Of a stretch of 64,000 nt of DNA, positions 33,463 to 41,613 are shown piece after piece (the stretch's first letter is position 1; each line of letters begins with the position of its first letter). Source of the DNA: DASQFI01 sp035633215 (GTDB taxonomy: Bacteria; Acidobacteriota; Vicinamibacteria; Vicinamibacterales; SCN-69-37); assembly GCA_035633215.1 (NCBI GenBank), contig DASQFI010000050.1, forward strand, positions 58,330 to 122,329. The letters are read 5' to 3'. The notes beneath the pieces are model-generated. The model was given only the letters and a program-made list of their open reading frames with translations. It made no database searches and was not told the origin of the DNA. The position numbers and the translations under genes were made by a program.

Positions 33463-34602
33463 ATGTTGGGCGCCATGGCGGCTGACGACCTCGATCGGCT
33501 GGTCTCCGAGCTCGAAGCGGTGCGGTTCGACGCACCCGCGGGCGCGTCGCGCCTCGAAAGCTGGCTCACGCTCCTCGCCGCGCGCGAGGGCAGCGATCTC
33601 CTGCTGGTCGCGGGCGAGCCGCCCGCGCTCCGTGTCCACGGGCGCATCGTGCGCGCCGACAGTCCGCCGCTCGACGGCGTCGAGATCGAGGAGATGGTGC
33701 TGCCCGAGATCCCGCCGCACGCGCAGCGCGCATTCAGGGAACGAGGCATCGCGGATGCCGCTCGCCACGTGCCAGGCGTCGGGAGATTTCGCATCAACCT
33801 CCACCGGGAACGCGGGCGCGCTGCCGCGGCCGTTCGCCGCCTGCCGCGGCAGGTCCCAACGCTCGCCAGTCTCAACCTGCCGTCCGGCGCCGAGCTACTG
33901 ACGAAGTTCCAGCGCGGGCTGGTGCTCGTCGGCGGCGCGACCGGATCCGGCAAGACGACGACGCTCGCGGCGGTGGTCGAGGCGATCAATCAGCGCGACC
34001 AGAAACACATCATCACGATCGAGGACCCGATCGAGTACGAGCACGTCAATCGGCAGAGCATCATCGAGCAGGTCGAGATCGGCACCGACGCGCCGGACTT
34101 TCCGGCCGCGCTCCGATCGGCGCTTCGGCAGATGCCGGACGTGCTGGTGATCGGCGAGATGCGCGATCCCGAATCGATGCAGATCGCGCTCGCGGCAGGG
34201 GAGACCGGGCAGCTCGTCTTCTCGACGGTACACACGACCGACGTGCCCTCGACCATCGGCCGGATGACCGACTCGTTTCCGCCGGAACGGCAGCCGACCA
34301 TTCGTCAGGAGATCGCAGCGGCGTTGACCGGGGTGTTCATCCAGACGCTGTTGCCGCGCGCCAGCGGCGGCCGGATCCCGGCTGCCGAGATGCTCGTCGT
34401 GCAGTACGGCGCACGTCAGCACATCCGCCGCAACGCGCTCCACCACCTGCATCAGGAGATGACGATCACGCGCAAGTTCGGATCGTTCACGCTCGAGGAG
34501 TGCCTCGCTCGTCTGGTGAAGGACGGGCAGGTGGACCGCGGCGACGCCACGCTCCGCGCCAACCATCCCGAGGACTTCGAGCACGCGATGCGAATCGGTT
34601 AG
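33463..34602 (+). CDS. pilT: PilT-like twitching-motility ATPase
   Basis: A 379-residue hexameric secretion-type ATPase. It has an N-terminal PAS-like 2 domain, Walker A GGATGSGKTTTLAA near residue 157, Asp box TIEDPIEYEH, Walker B DVLVIGEMRD and His box STVHTTDVPS. In type IV pili PilT drives retraction. No other pilus gene is in the window, which is common because pilT copies are often scattered. The first 25 or so residues before SRLESWLTLL look like an extension of the usual PilT start. The SGNH gene follows after three bases. Confidence 0.9.
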   Translation: MLGAMAADDLDRLVSELEAVRFDAPAGASRLESWLTLLAAREGSDLLLVAGEPPALRVHGRIVRADSPPLDGVEIEEMVLPEIPPHAQRAFRERGIADAARHVPGVGRFRINLHRERGRAAAAVRRLPRQVPTLASLNLPSGAELLTKFQRGLVLVGGATGSGKTTTLAAVVEAINQRDQKHIITIEDPIEYEHVNRQSIIEQVEIGTDAPDFPAALRSALRQMPDVLVIGEMRDPESMQIALAAGETGQLVFSTVHTTDVPSTIGRMTDSFPPERQPTIRQEIAAALTGVFIQTLLPRASGGRIPAAEMLVVQYGARQHIRRNALHHLHQEMTITRKFGSFTLEECLARLVKDGQVDRGDATLRANHPEDFEHAMRIG

Positions 34603-34605
34603 GCC

Positions 34606-35691
34606 GTGCGCCGCGCGCTCCTCCTTGTCGTCATTCTCGCCCTGCAGTTCGTCGTTCTCGAGGGCGCCATCCGGTGGCACGGCGGCTCCGAAGTCGCGCC
34701 GGAGTTCCGGCGGCTGTTCATGCAGGATCCGCGGGTCGGACACCGCCTGCGGCCGGACGCCCGCGCCCGGTTCACAACCGTCGAGTTCAGCACCGATCTC
34801 GCCATCAACGCGCAGGGCGTGCGCGACGATGAGCCGATCGGCCCCAAGGCTGCCAACGAGCGGCGCGTCATCGTGCTGGGGGACTCGCTCGTCCTGTCGG
34901 TGCAGGTGCCCTTCGCGCAGACGTTCTGCGAGCTGCTCGAGGCGCGGCTGAACGCGGCCGATCCAGCGCATCGCTGGCGCGTCATCAACGCCGGGGTGCA
35001 GGGGTATGGCCCGGTCCACGAGTGGCTGTTCTTCAACGCTGTCGCCTCCGAGTTCGAGCCGGACATCGTCTTGATTGGCGCGTTCGTTGGCAACGATGCG
35101 GTCGAAGCCAATGACACCGAAGCGTGGCTCGACGCGGGCCGGCCCACGACCGCCGGCACCGAGGCGGCGCTGAACGTGCTTCGCCGGCTGGTGCGTTCGA
35201 GCGTGGTCCTGCAGCTCGTCCGGATGCGCTGGGATCTCCTGCGCGGGCGGTTCAGCAGTCCCACGCCGGAACGGCCGGTGTCGAGCTACCTGGCCGATCC
35301 GCCGCCGGATGTGCTCCACGGACTCGACGTGTCGCGTCGCGCGTTCGAGAAAATCGCCCGACGCGCCGACGAGCTCGGCGCGCGGGCCGGCCTCATCCTC
35401 TTTCCGGCGCGCTTTCAGACCGACGACGGCGACTATGGCCGCCTGAACGACATGGTCCATCGCGCCGGCGGCGTGCTCATCCGCAATGCCGCGACCGCCC
35501 GGTTTCGTGAGGCACTCGCGCCGCTCGGGCTGCCGACGATCGACCTTCTGCCCATCCTCGAAGCGCAGCCGGACCGCATCGGCCTCTTCTATCAGCGCAC
35601 GATTCATTTCACGCCGCGTGGCCATGAACTCGTGAGCGGCGCGCTGTTCGACTTCCTCATGACGAGCGGGCTGGTGCGGCAGCTTCCCTGA
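34606..35691 (+). CDS. SGNH/GDSL-type hydrolase of an O-acylation pair
   Basis: A 361-residue protein with one N-terminal hydrophobic anchor (residues about 3-20) and an exported SGNH domain: VIVLGDSLVLS (Ser block), VINAGVQGYGPVHEW (Gly block), GAFVGNDAVEAND (Asn block) and a C-terminal IHFTPRGHELVSG carrying the catalytic His. It starts with GTG 34606 just after pilT. It overlaps the following MBOAT gene as TGATG. This pairing resembles AlgJ/AlgX-AlgI or PatA/PatB modules that O-acetylate a cell-surface polysaccharide; the target here is inferred, not shown. Confidence 0.85.
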   Translation: MRRALLLVVILALQFVVLEGAIRWHGGSEVAPEFRRLFMQDPRVGHRLRPDARARFTTVEFSTDLAINAQGVRDDEPIGPKAANERRVIVLGDSLVLSVQVPFAQTFCELLEARLNAADPAHRWRVINAGVQGYGPVHEWLFFNAVASEFEPDIVLIGAFVGNDAVEANDTEAWLDAGRPTTAGTEAALNVLRRLVRSSVVLQLVRMRWDLLRGRFSSPTPERPVSSYLADPPPDVLHGLDVSRRAFEKIARRADELGARAGLILFPARFQTDDGDYGRLNDMVHRAGGVLIRNAATARFREALAPLGLPTIDLLPILEAQPDRIGLFYQRTIHFTPRGHELVSGALFDFLMTSGLVRQLP

Positions 35692-37115
35692 TGGTTTTCA
35701 ACTCGCTCGAGTTCGTCAGCTTCTTTCTCGTCGTCTACGCGCTCTATCGATTGCTCCCGCACCGGCCGCAGAACTGGATGCTGCTGGGGGCGAGCTACTA
35801 CTTCTACGCGGCGTGGGACTGGCGGTTTCTGAGCCTGCTCGTCGGATCGACGGTGGTGGATTTCTTCGTGGGACGCTATCTCGGCCGGGAGACCGCGCCC
35901 GGCCGGCGGCGTCTCGCGCTCGTGCTCAGCCTCGTCTTCAACCTCGGGATGCTCGGCTTCTTCAAGTACTTCAACTTCTTCGCCGACAGTCTCGTGCGCG
36001 TCTTCGGCTGGATCGGCTGGCGCGTCGATCCGGTCACCGTGAACGTGATCCTGCCGATCGGCATCTCGTTCTACACGTTCATGACGATCAGCTACGTCAT
36101 CGACGTCTACCGGCGCGACATTCGGCCCACCTCGAACTTTGTCGACTTTGCGCTCTTCGTCGGGTACTTCCCGCATCTGGTGGCGGGTCCGATCCTCCGG
36201 GCGCCGCTGCTCCTGCCGCAAATCGCGCGACCGCGCGTCGTCACGCGGATGCAGATCGTGGAGGGACTCTGGCTGGCCGGCTGGGGGTATTTCCAGAAGA
36301 TGTTCGTGGCCGACAACCTCGCGCGGCTCGTGGCCGCCGTGTTCGGCCCGGGCGCGACGCCGACGGGGCTCGACGTCCTGATCGCCGTCTACGCGTTCGC
36401 GTTCCAGATCTACGGCGACTTCGCCGGATACTCGAACATCGCGCGCGGCATCTCGAAGCTCATGGGGATCGAGCTCAACGTCAACTTCCTGTTTCCGTAC
36501 TTCGTCGTCTCCCCGCAGGAGTTCTGGCGCAACTGGCACATCAGCCTCTCGACCTGGCTGCGCGACTATCTCTACATCCCGCTGGGCGGCAATCGCGGCT
36601 CGAGCCTCGCGACCAAGCGGAATCTCATGATCACGATGGCGCTCGGCGGTCTCTGGCACGGCGCGGCCTGGACGTTCGTGCTGTGGGGCGTCTATCAGGG
36701 ATTGGCGCTCGTGGTCGCGCGGACGATCCAGGAATGGGCCACCCGGTCAGGCGTGACGCTCGCTCGGGGCCTCACCTGGTCGCGTGTCGCGCTGGGCGTG
36801 CTGATGTTCCACGTGACCTGTTTCGGCTGGCTCATCTTCCGGGCGGAGTCGGTCACGCAGATCGTCCGCTTCAGTCAACTGCTCGTGACCGATCTGCGTC
36901 CCGGACCGTCCACGATCCGGTCGCTCCTCATCCCGTTCCTCGAAATCGTCACGCCGTTGCTGGTCGTCCACATCTACCAGGCCAGGCGGGGATCGGAATC
37001 GGCGCCACTCTCGCTCGGCACCGTCACGCGGTATGCGCTGTACGGCGCCGTCGGCTATCTCATCGTGTTGTTCGGCGATTTCGAAGGCGCGCAGTTCATC
37101 TATTTCCAATTCTGA
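35691..37115 (+). CDS. MBOAT-family O-acyltransferase (AlgI-like)
   Basis: A 474-residue membrane-bound O-acyltransferase. Conserved pieces include ASYYFYAAWDWRFLSLL at the start, FPHLVAGPILR, the catalytic-region FWRNWHISLSTWLRDYLYIPLGG, and the active His in GGLWHGAAWTFVLWG near residue 322. AlgI-type enzymes pass acetyl groups across the inner membrane to a periplasmic partner. The overlapping SGNH gene is the likely partner, so the two form one translational unit for surface-glycan acetylation. The length fits the family. Confidence 0.93.
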   Translation: MVFNSLEFVSFFLVVYALYRLLPHRPQNWMLLGASYYFYAAWDWRFLSLLVGSTVVDFFVGRYLGRETAPGRRRLALVLSLVFNLGMLGFFKYFNFFADSLVRVFGWIGWRVDPVTVNVILPIGISFYTFMTISYVIDVYRRDIRPTSNFVDFALFVGYFPHLVAGPILRAPLLLPQIARPRVVTRMQIVEGLWLAGWGYFQKMFVADNLARLVAAVFGPGATPTGLDVLIAVYAFAFQIYGDFAGYSNIARGISKLMGIELNVNFLFPYFVVSPQEFWRNWHISLSTWLRDYLYIPLGGNRGSSLATKRNLMITMALGGLWHGAAWTFVLWGVYQGLALVVARTIQEWATRSGVTLARGLTWSRVALGVLMFHVTCFGWLIFRAESVTQIVRFSQLLVTDLRPGPSTIRSLLIPFLEIVTPLLVVHIYQARRGSESAPLSLGTVTRYALYGAVGYLIVLFGDFEGAQFIYFQF

Positions 37116-37150
37116 GGTGTAGGGCGGGGCTTCAGCCCCGCCAGACAGCC

Positions 37151-37220
37151 AGCCCTGACCACCTCCGCCAAGGCTTCGGTGGTCCGCCGTAGCTTTAGCG
37201 AAGGCGGAAGGGCCGGCCTA
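37151..37220. repeat. Repeat C copy with a flanking D-like palindrome
   Basis: Blocks GACCACCTCCGCCAAGGC, TTCGGTGGTCCGCCGTAGC and TTTAGCGAAGGCGGAAGGGC are inverted relative to the copy at 41472-41567. The preceding 37117-37145 hold GTAGGGCGGGGCTTCAGCCCCGCC, which caps the composite. It lies between convergent genes. Confidence 0.8.
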
Positions 37221-37227
37221 CACGTGC

Positions 37228-38688
37228 TCATCTTCCAGCCATCTCCTTGATGATCGTCGCGTAGACACGGATCGCCTTCTCGTACGCGTCGATCGTGACG
37301 TGCTCGTCCACGCCGTGCACGGCCTCGAACGCGCCGTCGAAGTGAATCGGCAGGAATCGATAGATGTGCGGCGCGATCCGCACGTAATGCCGTGAGTCGG
37401 TCGCGGCCACGGTCAGAAACGGGGCCACGAGCACCTCGGGGTAGACCGATCGAATCGCACCGCCGAGCCGCGCGAAGTCGGCGCTCGTGGCCGACGAGAT
37501 TGGCGGCGGGTCGCCGCCGCCGCCCGCGAGGACGACGATCTCCACGCGCGGGTCGTCGATCGCGGCGCGCATGTGCCGCTGGGCGTCCGGCACGCGATCA
37601 CCCGGCAGCAGCCTGACGTTGACGATGGCCCGGGCGGCCGTGGCCAGGACGTTGGCCTTGGGGCTCGCCTCCAGCATCGTCGGGGCCATCGTCGTGCGAA
37701 TGGTCGCGTTGGTCTCGGGCGTCTGGGCGAATCGCCGCAGGACCGCCGGCCGCGTCAGCCACAGATTGGCGAAGACGGCGCGCATCGGCGGGGTCATCTC
37801 CGGGGCGAGCGTCATGAACGTCTCGCGCGCCGCCCCGTCGAGCCGCGACGGCATCGGGCGCTGCTCGAGGCGGTCGAGCGCGCGGCCGAGAATGCCGACG
37901 GCCGTGTGCGTCGGCGGCATCGACGCGTGTCCGCCCGGCGCCGTCACGCGCAGCTCGAACGTCACCGGGTCCTTCTCGGTGATGCCGACGAAGGCGACGG
38001 GCTGCCGCACGCCAGGGACACGGTCGAAAATGACGCCGCCCTCGTCCAGCAGAAACGCGTCGTGCACCCCGCGTCCGGCCAGATGCCGCGCGATGGCCGC
38101 GGCCCCGCTGGCGTCGCCGCCGTCCTCTTCGTTGTGGCCGAATGCGAGGTAGATGGTGCGCTCAGGCGTGAAGCCGGCGCCGATCAGCGCCTCAACCGAT
38201 TCGAGGAGGCCAAGGACGCCGCTCTTGTCGTCGATCGCGCCGCGACCCCAGACCTTGCCGTCGGCGATCGCGCCGCTGAACGGCGGCTGCGTCCAGGCCC
38301 GGCCCGACGTCTCGGCCGGCACGACGTCCAGGTGCGCAACGAGGATGACTGGCGGGAGATCGCCGCGGCGCCCCGGCCACGTGTAGAGCAGCGAATAGGT
38401 TGCGATCGCCTCGCGCGTCAGCACGCGCCCGACGGCAGGGAACTTGTCCTGCAAGTACGTGTGCAGGCCGAGGAACGCATCGCCATCGCGCCTGGCGGCG
38501 TCGCCCCAGGAGATGGTCGGGAACTGCAGGGCGCCCGACAGTCGCGTCGCGGCCGCGGCCAGGTCGATCGTGATTGACGCGGGCGCACTCGGGGCCGGCT
38601 GGCGGCTCTGCAGACGGAACATGCGGATCGTCCCGACGGCGAACACCGCCGCGAGGGCGAGCAGGACGACCTTGGCGACTCGTTTCAC
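37228..38688 (-). CDS. M20-family metallopeptidase (carboxypeptidase S-like)
   Basis: A 486-residue enzyme with an N-terminal membrane anchor (residues about 5-22). The M20 di-zinc site is visible: ILVAHLDVVPAE (H and catalytic D), WGRGAIDDKSGVLG (bridging D), FGHNEEDGGDASGA (catalytic E and ligand E) and a late HGVDEHV. A lid domain sits between. CPS1-like members remove C-terminal residues from peptides or hydrolyse N-acyl amino acids, here probably on the periplasmic side because of the anchor. It has no operon partner; downstream lies repeat C. Confidence 0.9.
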   Translation of the reverse strand: MKRVAKVVLLALAAVFAVGTIRMFRLQSRQPAPSAPASITIDLAAAATRLSGALQFPTISWGDAARRDGDAFLGLHTYLQDKFPAVGRVLTREAIATYSLLYTWPGRRGDLPPVILVAHLDVVPAETSGRAWTQPPFSGAIADGKVWGRGAIDDKSGVLGLLESVEALIGAGFTPERTIYLAFGHNEEDGGDASGAAAIARHLAGRGVHDAFLLDEGGVIFDRVPGVRQPVAFVGITEKDPVTFELRVTAPGGHASMPPTHTAVGILGRALDRLEQRPMPSRLDGAARETFMTLAPEMTPPMRAVFANLWLTRPAVLRRFAQTPETNATIRTTMAPTMLEASPKANVLATAARAIVNVRLLPGDRVPDAQRHMRAAIDDPRVEIVVLAGGGGDPPPISSATSADFARLGGAIRSVYPEVLVAPFLTVAATDSRHYVRIAPHIYRFLPIHFDGAFEAVHGVDEHVTIDAYEKAIRVYATIIKEMAGR

Positions 38689-38712
38689 GTACGGCCGTCA
38701 TCATTATCGCAA

Positions 38713-38766
38713 GACCTTGGGTGTCATTTCCTGATGCGTGCTTCAGCGGAAATGACACCCGAGGTC
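38713..38766. repeat. Repeat B5 hairpin
   Basis: GACCTTGGGTGTCATTTCC (38713-38731) pairs with 38748-38766 over 19 positions with a single T-G wobble. The right edge overlaps the stop codon (38765-38767) of the FKBP gene on the minus strand, so it may end that transcript. Confidence 0.88.
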
Positions 38767-39196
38767 ATCGCACGCGGATCAGCTCGATGTCGAAGACGAG
38801 CATGCCTTGTGGCGCGTCAGGTCGCGGGCTGTTGTCGTAGGCGAGCGCGCCGGGAATCCAGAAGCGTCGCTTCTCGCCTTCGCGCATCAGCTGCACGCCC
38901 TCGGTCCAGCCGGGAATCACCTCGGTGAGGCGAAAAGTGATCGGCTTGCCGTCGGTCAGCGAGGTCTCGAACATCTTGCCGTCTGTCGTCCAGCCCGTGT
39001 AGTGCACGGTGACCGTCGAATGCAGTCGCGGATGGGTCTGGCCCAGTCCCACGCGCAGCACTTTGGACGCGAGACCCGACGGCGTCCGGAGCGCATCGGC
39101 GGGCGGGCCGGCGACGTCCGAGGGCGCCGAACGCTCGTCCTTCGGCGCGCACGCGACAAGCACCGAGAGCAGCAACATCATGGCGACACGCCGCAT
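38765..39196 (-). CDS. FKBP-type peptidyl-prolyl isomerase lipoprotein
   Basis: A 143-residue protein with a lipoprotein signal (MRRVAMMLLLSVLVAC, lipobox Cys16). One FKBP domain follows: VTVHYTGWTTDGKMFETSL, ITFRLTEVIPGWTEGVQLM, RRFWIPGALAYDNSPRPD and MLVFDIELIRV. It would speed proline isomerisation of envelope proteins on the periplasmic side of a membrane. ATG 39196 was chosen because it gives the lipobox; a longer upstream frame has none. The stop is supplied by the edge of repeat B5. Confidence 0.93.
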   Translation of the reverse strand: MRRVAMMLLLSVLVACAPKDERSAPSDVAGPPADALRTPSGLASKVLRVGLGQTHPRLHSTVTVHYTGWTTDGKMFETSLTDGKPITFRLTEVIPGWTEGVQLMREGEKRRFWIPGALAYDNSPRPDAPQGMLVFDIELIRVR

Positions 39197-39264
39197 GGAC
39201 CTAGTCTTCCATACGTCCCGCTCGCCGCCGAAACCGGCCGTTCTGTGGAACACTTACCGTCCCG

Positions 39265-40041
39265 ATGGATCTGCAACTGACCGACAAAGTCGCGATCGTG
39301 ACGGGCTCGAGTCGCGGGCTGGGCCGCGCCAGCGCGCGCGCGCTCGCGGCGGAAGGATGCCGGGTCACGCTTTGCGCGCGGGGCGCGGATGCGCTGCGCG
39401 CGACGGCCGACGACTTCGCGAACACGGTCTCGCGGGCCGATCGCGTCCTCGCGGTGACCGCCGATGTCTCGACGCCGGCCGGCGCCACCACGGTCGTCCA
39501 CCAGACGCTCGATCGGTTCGGCCGGATCGACGTGCTCGTGAACAACGTCGGCAAGGCCGGCGGCGGCGATCTGCTGGCGACGTCGGATGCCGAGTGGCAG
39601 AGCGCGATCGATCAGACGCTCTTTCCCGCGATCCGCATGTCGCGCGAGGTGGTGCCGCACATGGGCCGCGACGGCGGAGCGATCATCATGATCACGTCTA
39701 TTTACGGGCGCGAGGCCGGCGGCCGCATGACCTACAACGCCGTGAAGGCTGCTGAAATCAGCCTGGCGAAGGCGCTGTCCCTCCAACTCGCGCGCGACAA
39801 CATCCGCGTCAACAGCGTCGCACCAGGATCGATCCTGTTCGAAGGCGGATCGTGGTGGAAGCGCCAGCAGGAAGACCCGCAGGGCATCGCCGAGTTCATT
39901 CGCCGCGAGCTGCCGTTCGGCCGCTTCGGTCGGCCCGAGGAAATCGGCGTCGTCGTCGCCTTTCTCGCCTCGCCGCTCGCCAGCTGGATCTCCGGCGCGT
40001 GCATTCCCGTAGATGGGGCGCAAGGGAGATCGAACATCTGA
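39265..40041 (+). CDS. Short-chain dehydrogenase/reductase
   Basis: A 258-residue classical SDR. The nucleotide motif is VTGSSRGLGRASARAL (TGxxxGxG, residues 11-26), followed by VNNVGKAGGG (NNxG-like), IIMITSIYGREAGGRMTYNAVKAAE (Ser, then Tyr-x3-Lys) and a closing SGACIPVDGAQGRSN. It is an NAD(P)-dependent oxidoreductase of the FabG-like group; the substrate is unknown. It is divergent from the FKBP gene (68-bp gap) with no operon partner. Confidence 0.9.
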   Translation: MDLQLTDKVAIVTGSSRGLGRASARALAAEGCRVTLCARGADALRATADDFANTVSRADRVLAVTADVSTPAGATTVVHQTLDRFGRIDVLVNNVGKAGGGDLLATSDAEWQSAIDQTLFPAIRMSREVVPHMGRDGGAIIMITSIYGREAGGRMTYNAVKAAEISLAKALSLQLARDNIRVNSVAPGSILFEGGSWWKRQQEDPQGIAEFIRRELPFGRFGRPEEIGVVVAFLASPLASWISGACIPVDGAQGRSNI

Positions 40042-40046
40042 GTTGA

Positions 40047-40110
40047 TACGTAGGGCGGACTGGTTCCCAAGTCCGCCAAACGCGGATTTGGAACCCAATC
40101 CGCGCTACGT
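40047..40110. repeat. Repeat D2
   Basis: It runs from TACGTAGGGCGGACT to AATCCGCGCTACG, with inner hairpins GGCGGACT/AGTCCGCC and GCGGATT/AATCCGC. It lies between the SDR gene and the symporter gene. Confidence 0.78.
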
Positions 40111-40142
40111 GTATCCCATCTGCCGTAAGATGTCGGCTCCCC

Positions 40143-41471
40143 ATGGCTGACGCGATTCAAGCAATTGCCGACTGGCTCTTCATGCCCTACATCGTCGGCC
40201 TGCTGCTCGGGGTCGGCGCTTTCCTCACGATCAAGCTCGGGTTTGTCCAGTTGCGGCGTCTCCCGGAAGCCGTGCGCGCGATGGTCGCGCCGCAGTCAGG
40301 CAAAGCCGAGGGCGCCCTGACGCCGTTTCAGGCGTTCATGACCGCGCTTGCCGCGTCGGTGGGCACCGGCAACATCGCCGGCGTCGCGACCGCGATTATC
40401 ACTGGTGGGCCCGGGGCGCTGTTCTGGATCTGGGTCTACGGCCTGGTCGCGACGGCGATCAAATTCTCGGAAGCCGTGCTCGGCGTCCGGTTCCGGCAGG
40501 TGCGCGGCGATCAGGTCCAGTCCGGTCCGATGTACTACCTTCGCGACGGCCTGAAGTCGCCCGCGCTCGCCTGGACGTATGCCCTCGTCGCCGGCGTCGC
40601 CGCGCTCACAACCACGCCGTTCACGCAGCCGAACTCGATCGCGGTCGCGGTGAACAGCGTCTTCGGGCTGGAAACCTGGATCGTCGGCGTCATCGTCGCG
40701 GTCCTGACGTGGGCCGTCATCATCGGCGGCATCAAATCGATCGGCCGCGCGGCCGAGAAACTCGCGCCGTTCAAAGTGGGGTTGTATCTGATCGGCGGCG
40801 TGGTCGTCATCGTCAGTTTTGCCGACCGGTTGCCGTACGTGTTCTCGATGATCTTCCGCGAAGCGCTGACAACGCGTTCGGCGATGGGGTTTGGGATGTT
40901 CATCGCGATGCGATACGGCATCGCGCGCGGCATCTACGCCAACGAGGCAGGCTACGGCACGGCGGCGGTCGCCTACGGCACCGCGCGCTCCGAGAACCCG
41001 ACGCAGCAGGGATTGCAGGCGGTGATGGAGGTCTTCATCGTCTCGTTCGTCACGGCGACGATCAGCGCGATGACGATTCTCGTCTCCGGTGTGGCGGAAC
41101 AATCGATCGTCGCCCGCCAGGCGGGCGCGGCCTACCTCACCAGCACGGCCGCGGTTGCCAGCGCGTTCAACGCCGCCGTGCCCACCGTCGGCGGATGGGT
41201 GGTGGCGTTCTGCGCGTTCCTGTTTGGCTACACGACACTCATCGGATGGGCGTACTACGGCGAGCAGTTCCTCGAATACATCTTCGGCCGCAAAGTCACC
41301 CTGCCGTATCGCTGGATCTACTGCCTGCTCATTCCATTCGGCGCCGTTGCGCGGCCGGAGGTCGTGTGGGCCTGGGGCGATCTGATGAACGCGCTCCAGG
41401 TCTTTCCCAATCTGATCGGGCTTGTCGGACTCAGCGGTATCGCCGCGATGTACGCGAAAAAACGGATGTAG
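40143..41471 (+). CDS. Alanine/amino acid:cation symporter (AGCS family)
   Basis: A 442-residue inner-membrane transporter with about ten to eleven helices. AGCS signatures are AFMTALAASVGTGNIAGVATAI near residue 60, GPGALFWIWVYGLVATAIKF and NEAGYGTAAVAYGTARSENP. The family takes up alanine or glycine with sodium or protons. The length agrees with family members. It stands alone between repeat-rich gaps. Confidence 0.93.
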   Translation: MADAIQAIADWLFMPYIVGLLLGVGAFLTIKLGFVQLRRLPEAVRAMVAPQSGKAEGALTPFQAFMTALAASVGTGNIAGVATAIITGGPGALFWIWVYGLVATAIKFSEAVLGVRFRQVRGDQVQSGPMYYLRDGLKSPALAWTYALVAGVAALTTTPFTQPNSIAVAVNSVFGLETWIVGVIVAVLTWAVIIGGIKSIGRAAEKLAPFKVGLYLIGGVVVIVSFADRLPYVFSMIFREALTTRSAMGFGMFIAMRYGIARGIYANEAGYGTAAVAYGTARSENPTQQGLQAVMEVFIVSFVTATISAMTILVSGVAEQSIVARQAGAAYLTSTAAVASAFNAAVPTVGGWVVAFCAFLFGYTTLIGWAYYGEQFLEYIFGRKVTLPYRWIYCLLIPFGAVARPEVVWAWGDLMNALQVFPNLIGLVGLSGIAAMYAKKRM

Positions 41472-41567
41472 GCCAGCCCTTCCGCCTTCGCTAAAGCTAC
41501 GGCGGACCACCGCAGCCTTGGCGGAGGTGGTCAGGGCCGGCTGGTTGGCGGGGCCCCGCCCTACGTC
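41472..41567. repeat. Repeat C composite (inverted relative to 37151-37220)
   Basis: It runs CCTTCCGCCTTCGCTAAAGC, CTACGGCGGACCACCG, CCTTGGCGGAGGTGGTCAGG and closes with GGCGGGGCCCCGCCCTACG. Read in reverse it matches the element at 37117-37222 almost base for base, including the capping CCCCGCCCTAC palindrome. Confidence 0.82.
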
Positions 41568-41613
41568 TTTCGCCTCTTGATCGCCTCTGGCAGGAGCGGT
41601 ACGATTCTGGTCC

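Noticed and set aside
37428..37442. Isolated CACCTCGGGG-like matches to repeat B inside genes (also near 1567 and 38918)
   Set aside because: Each is a single short match without an opposing arm and is explained by normal codons of the host gene.
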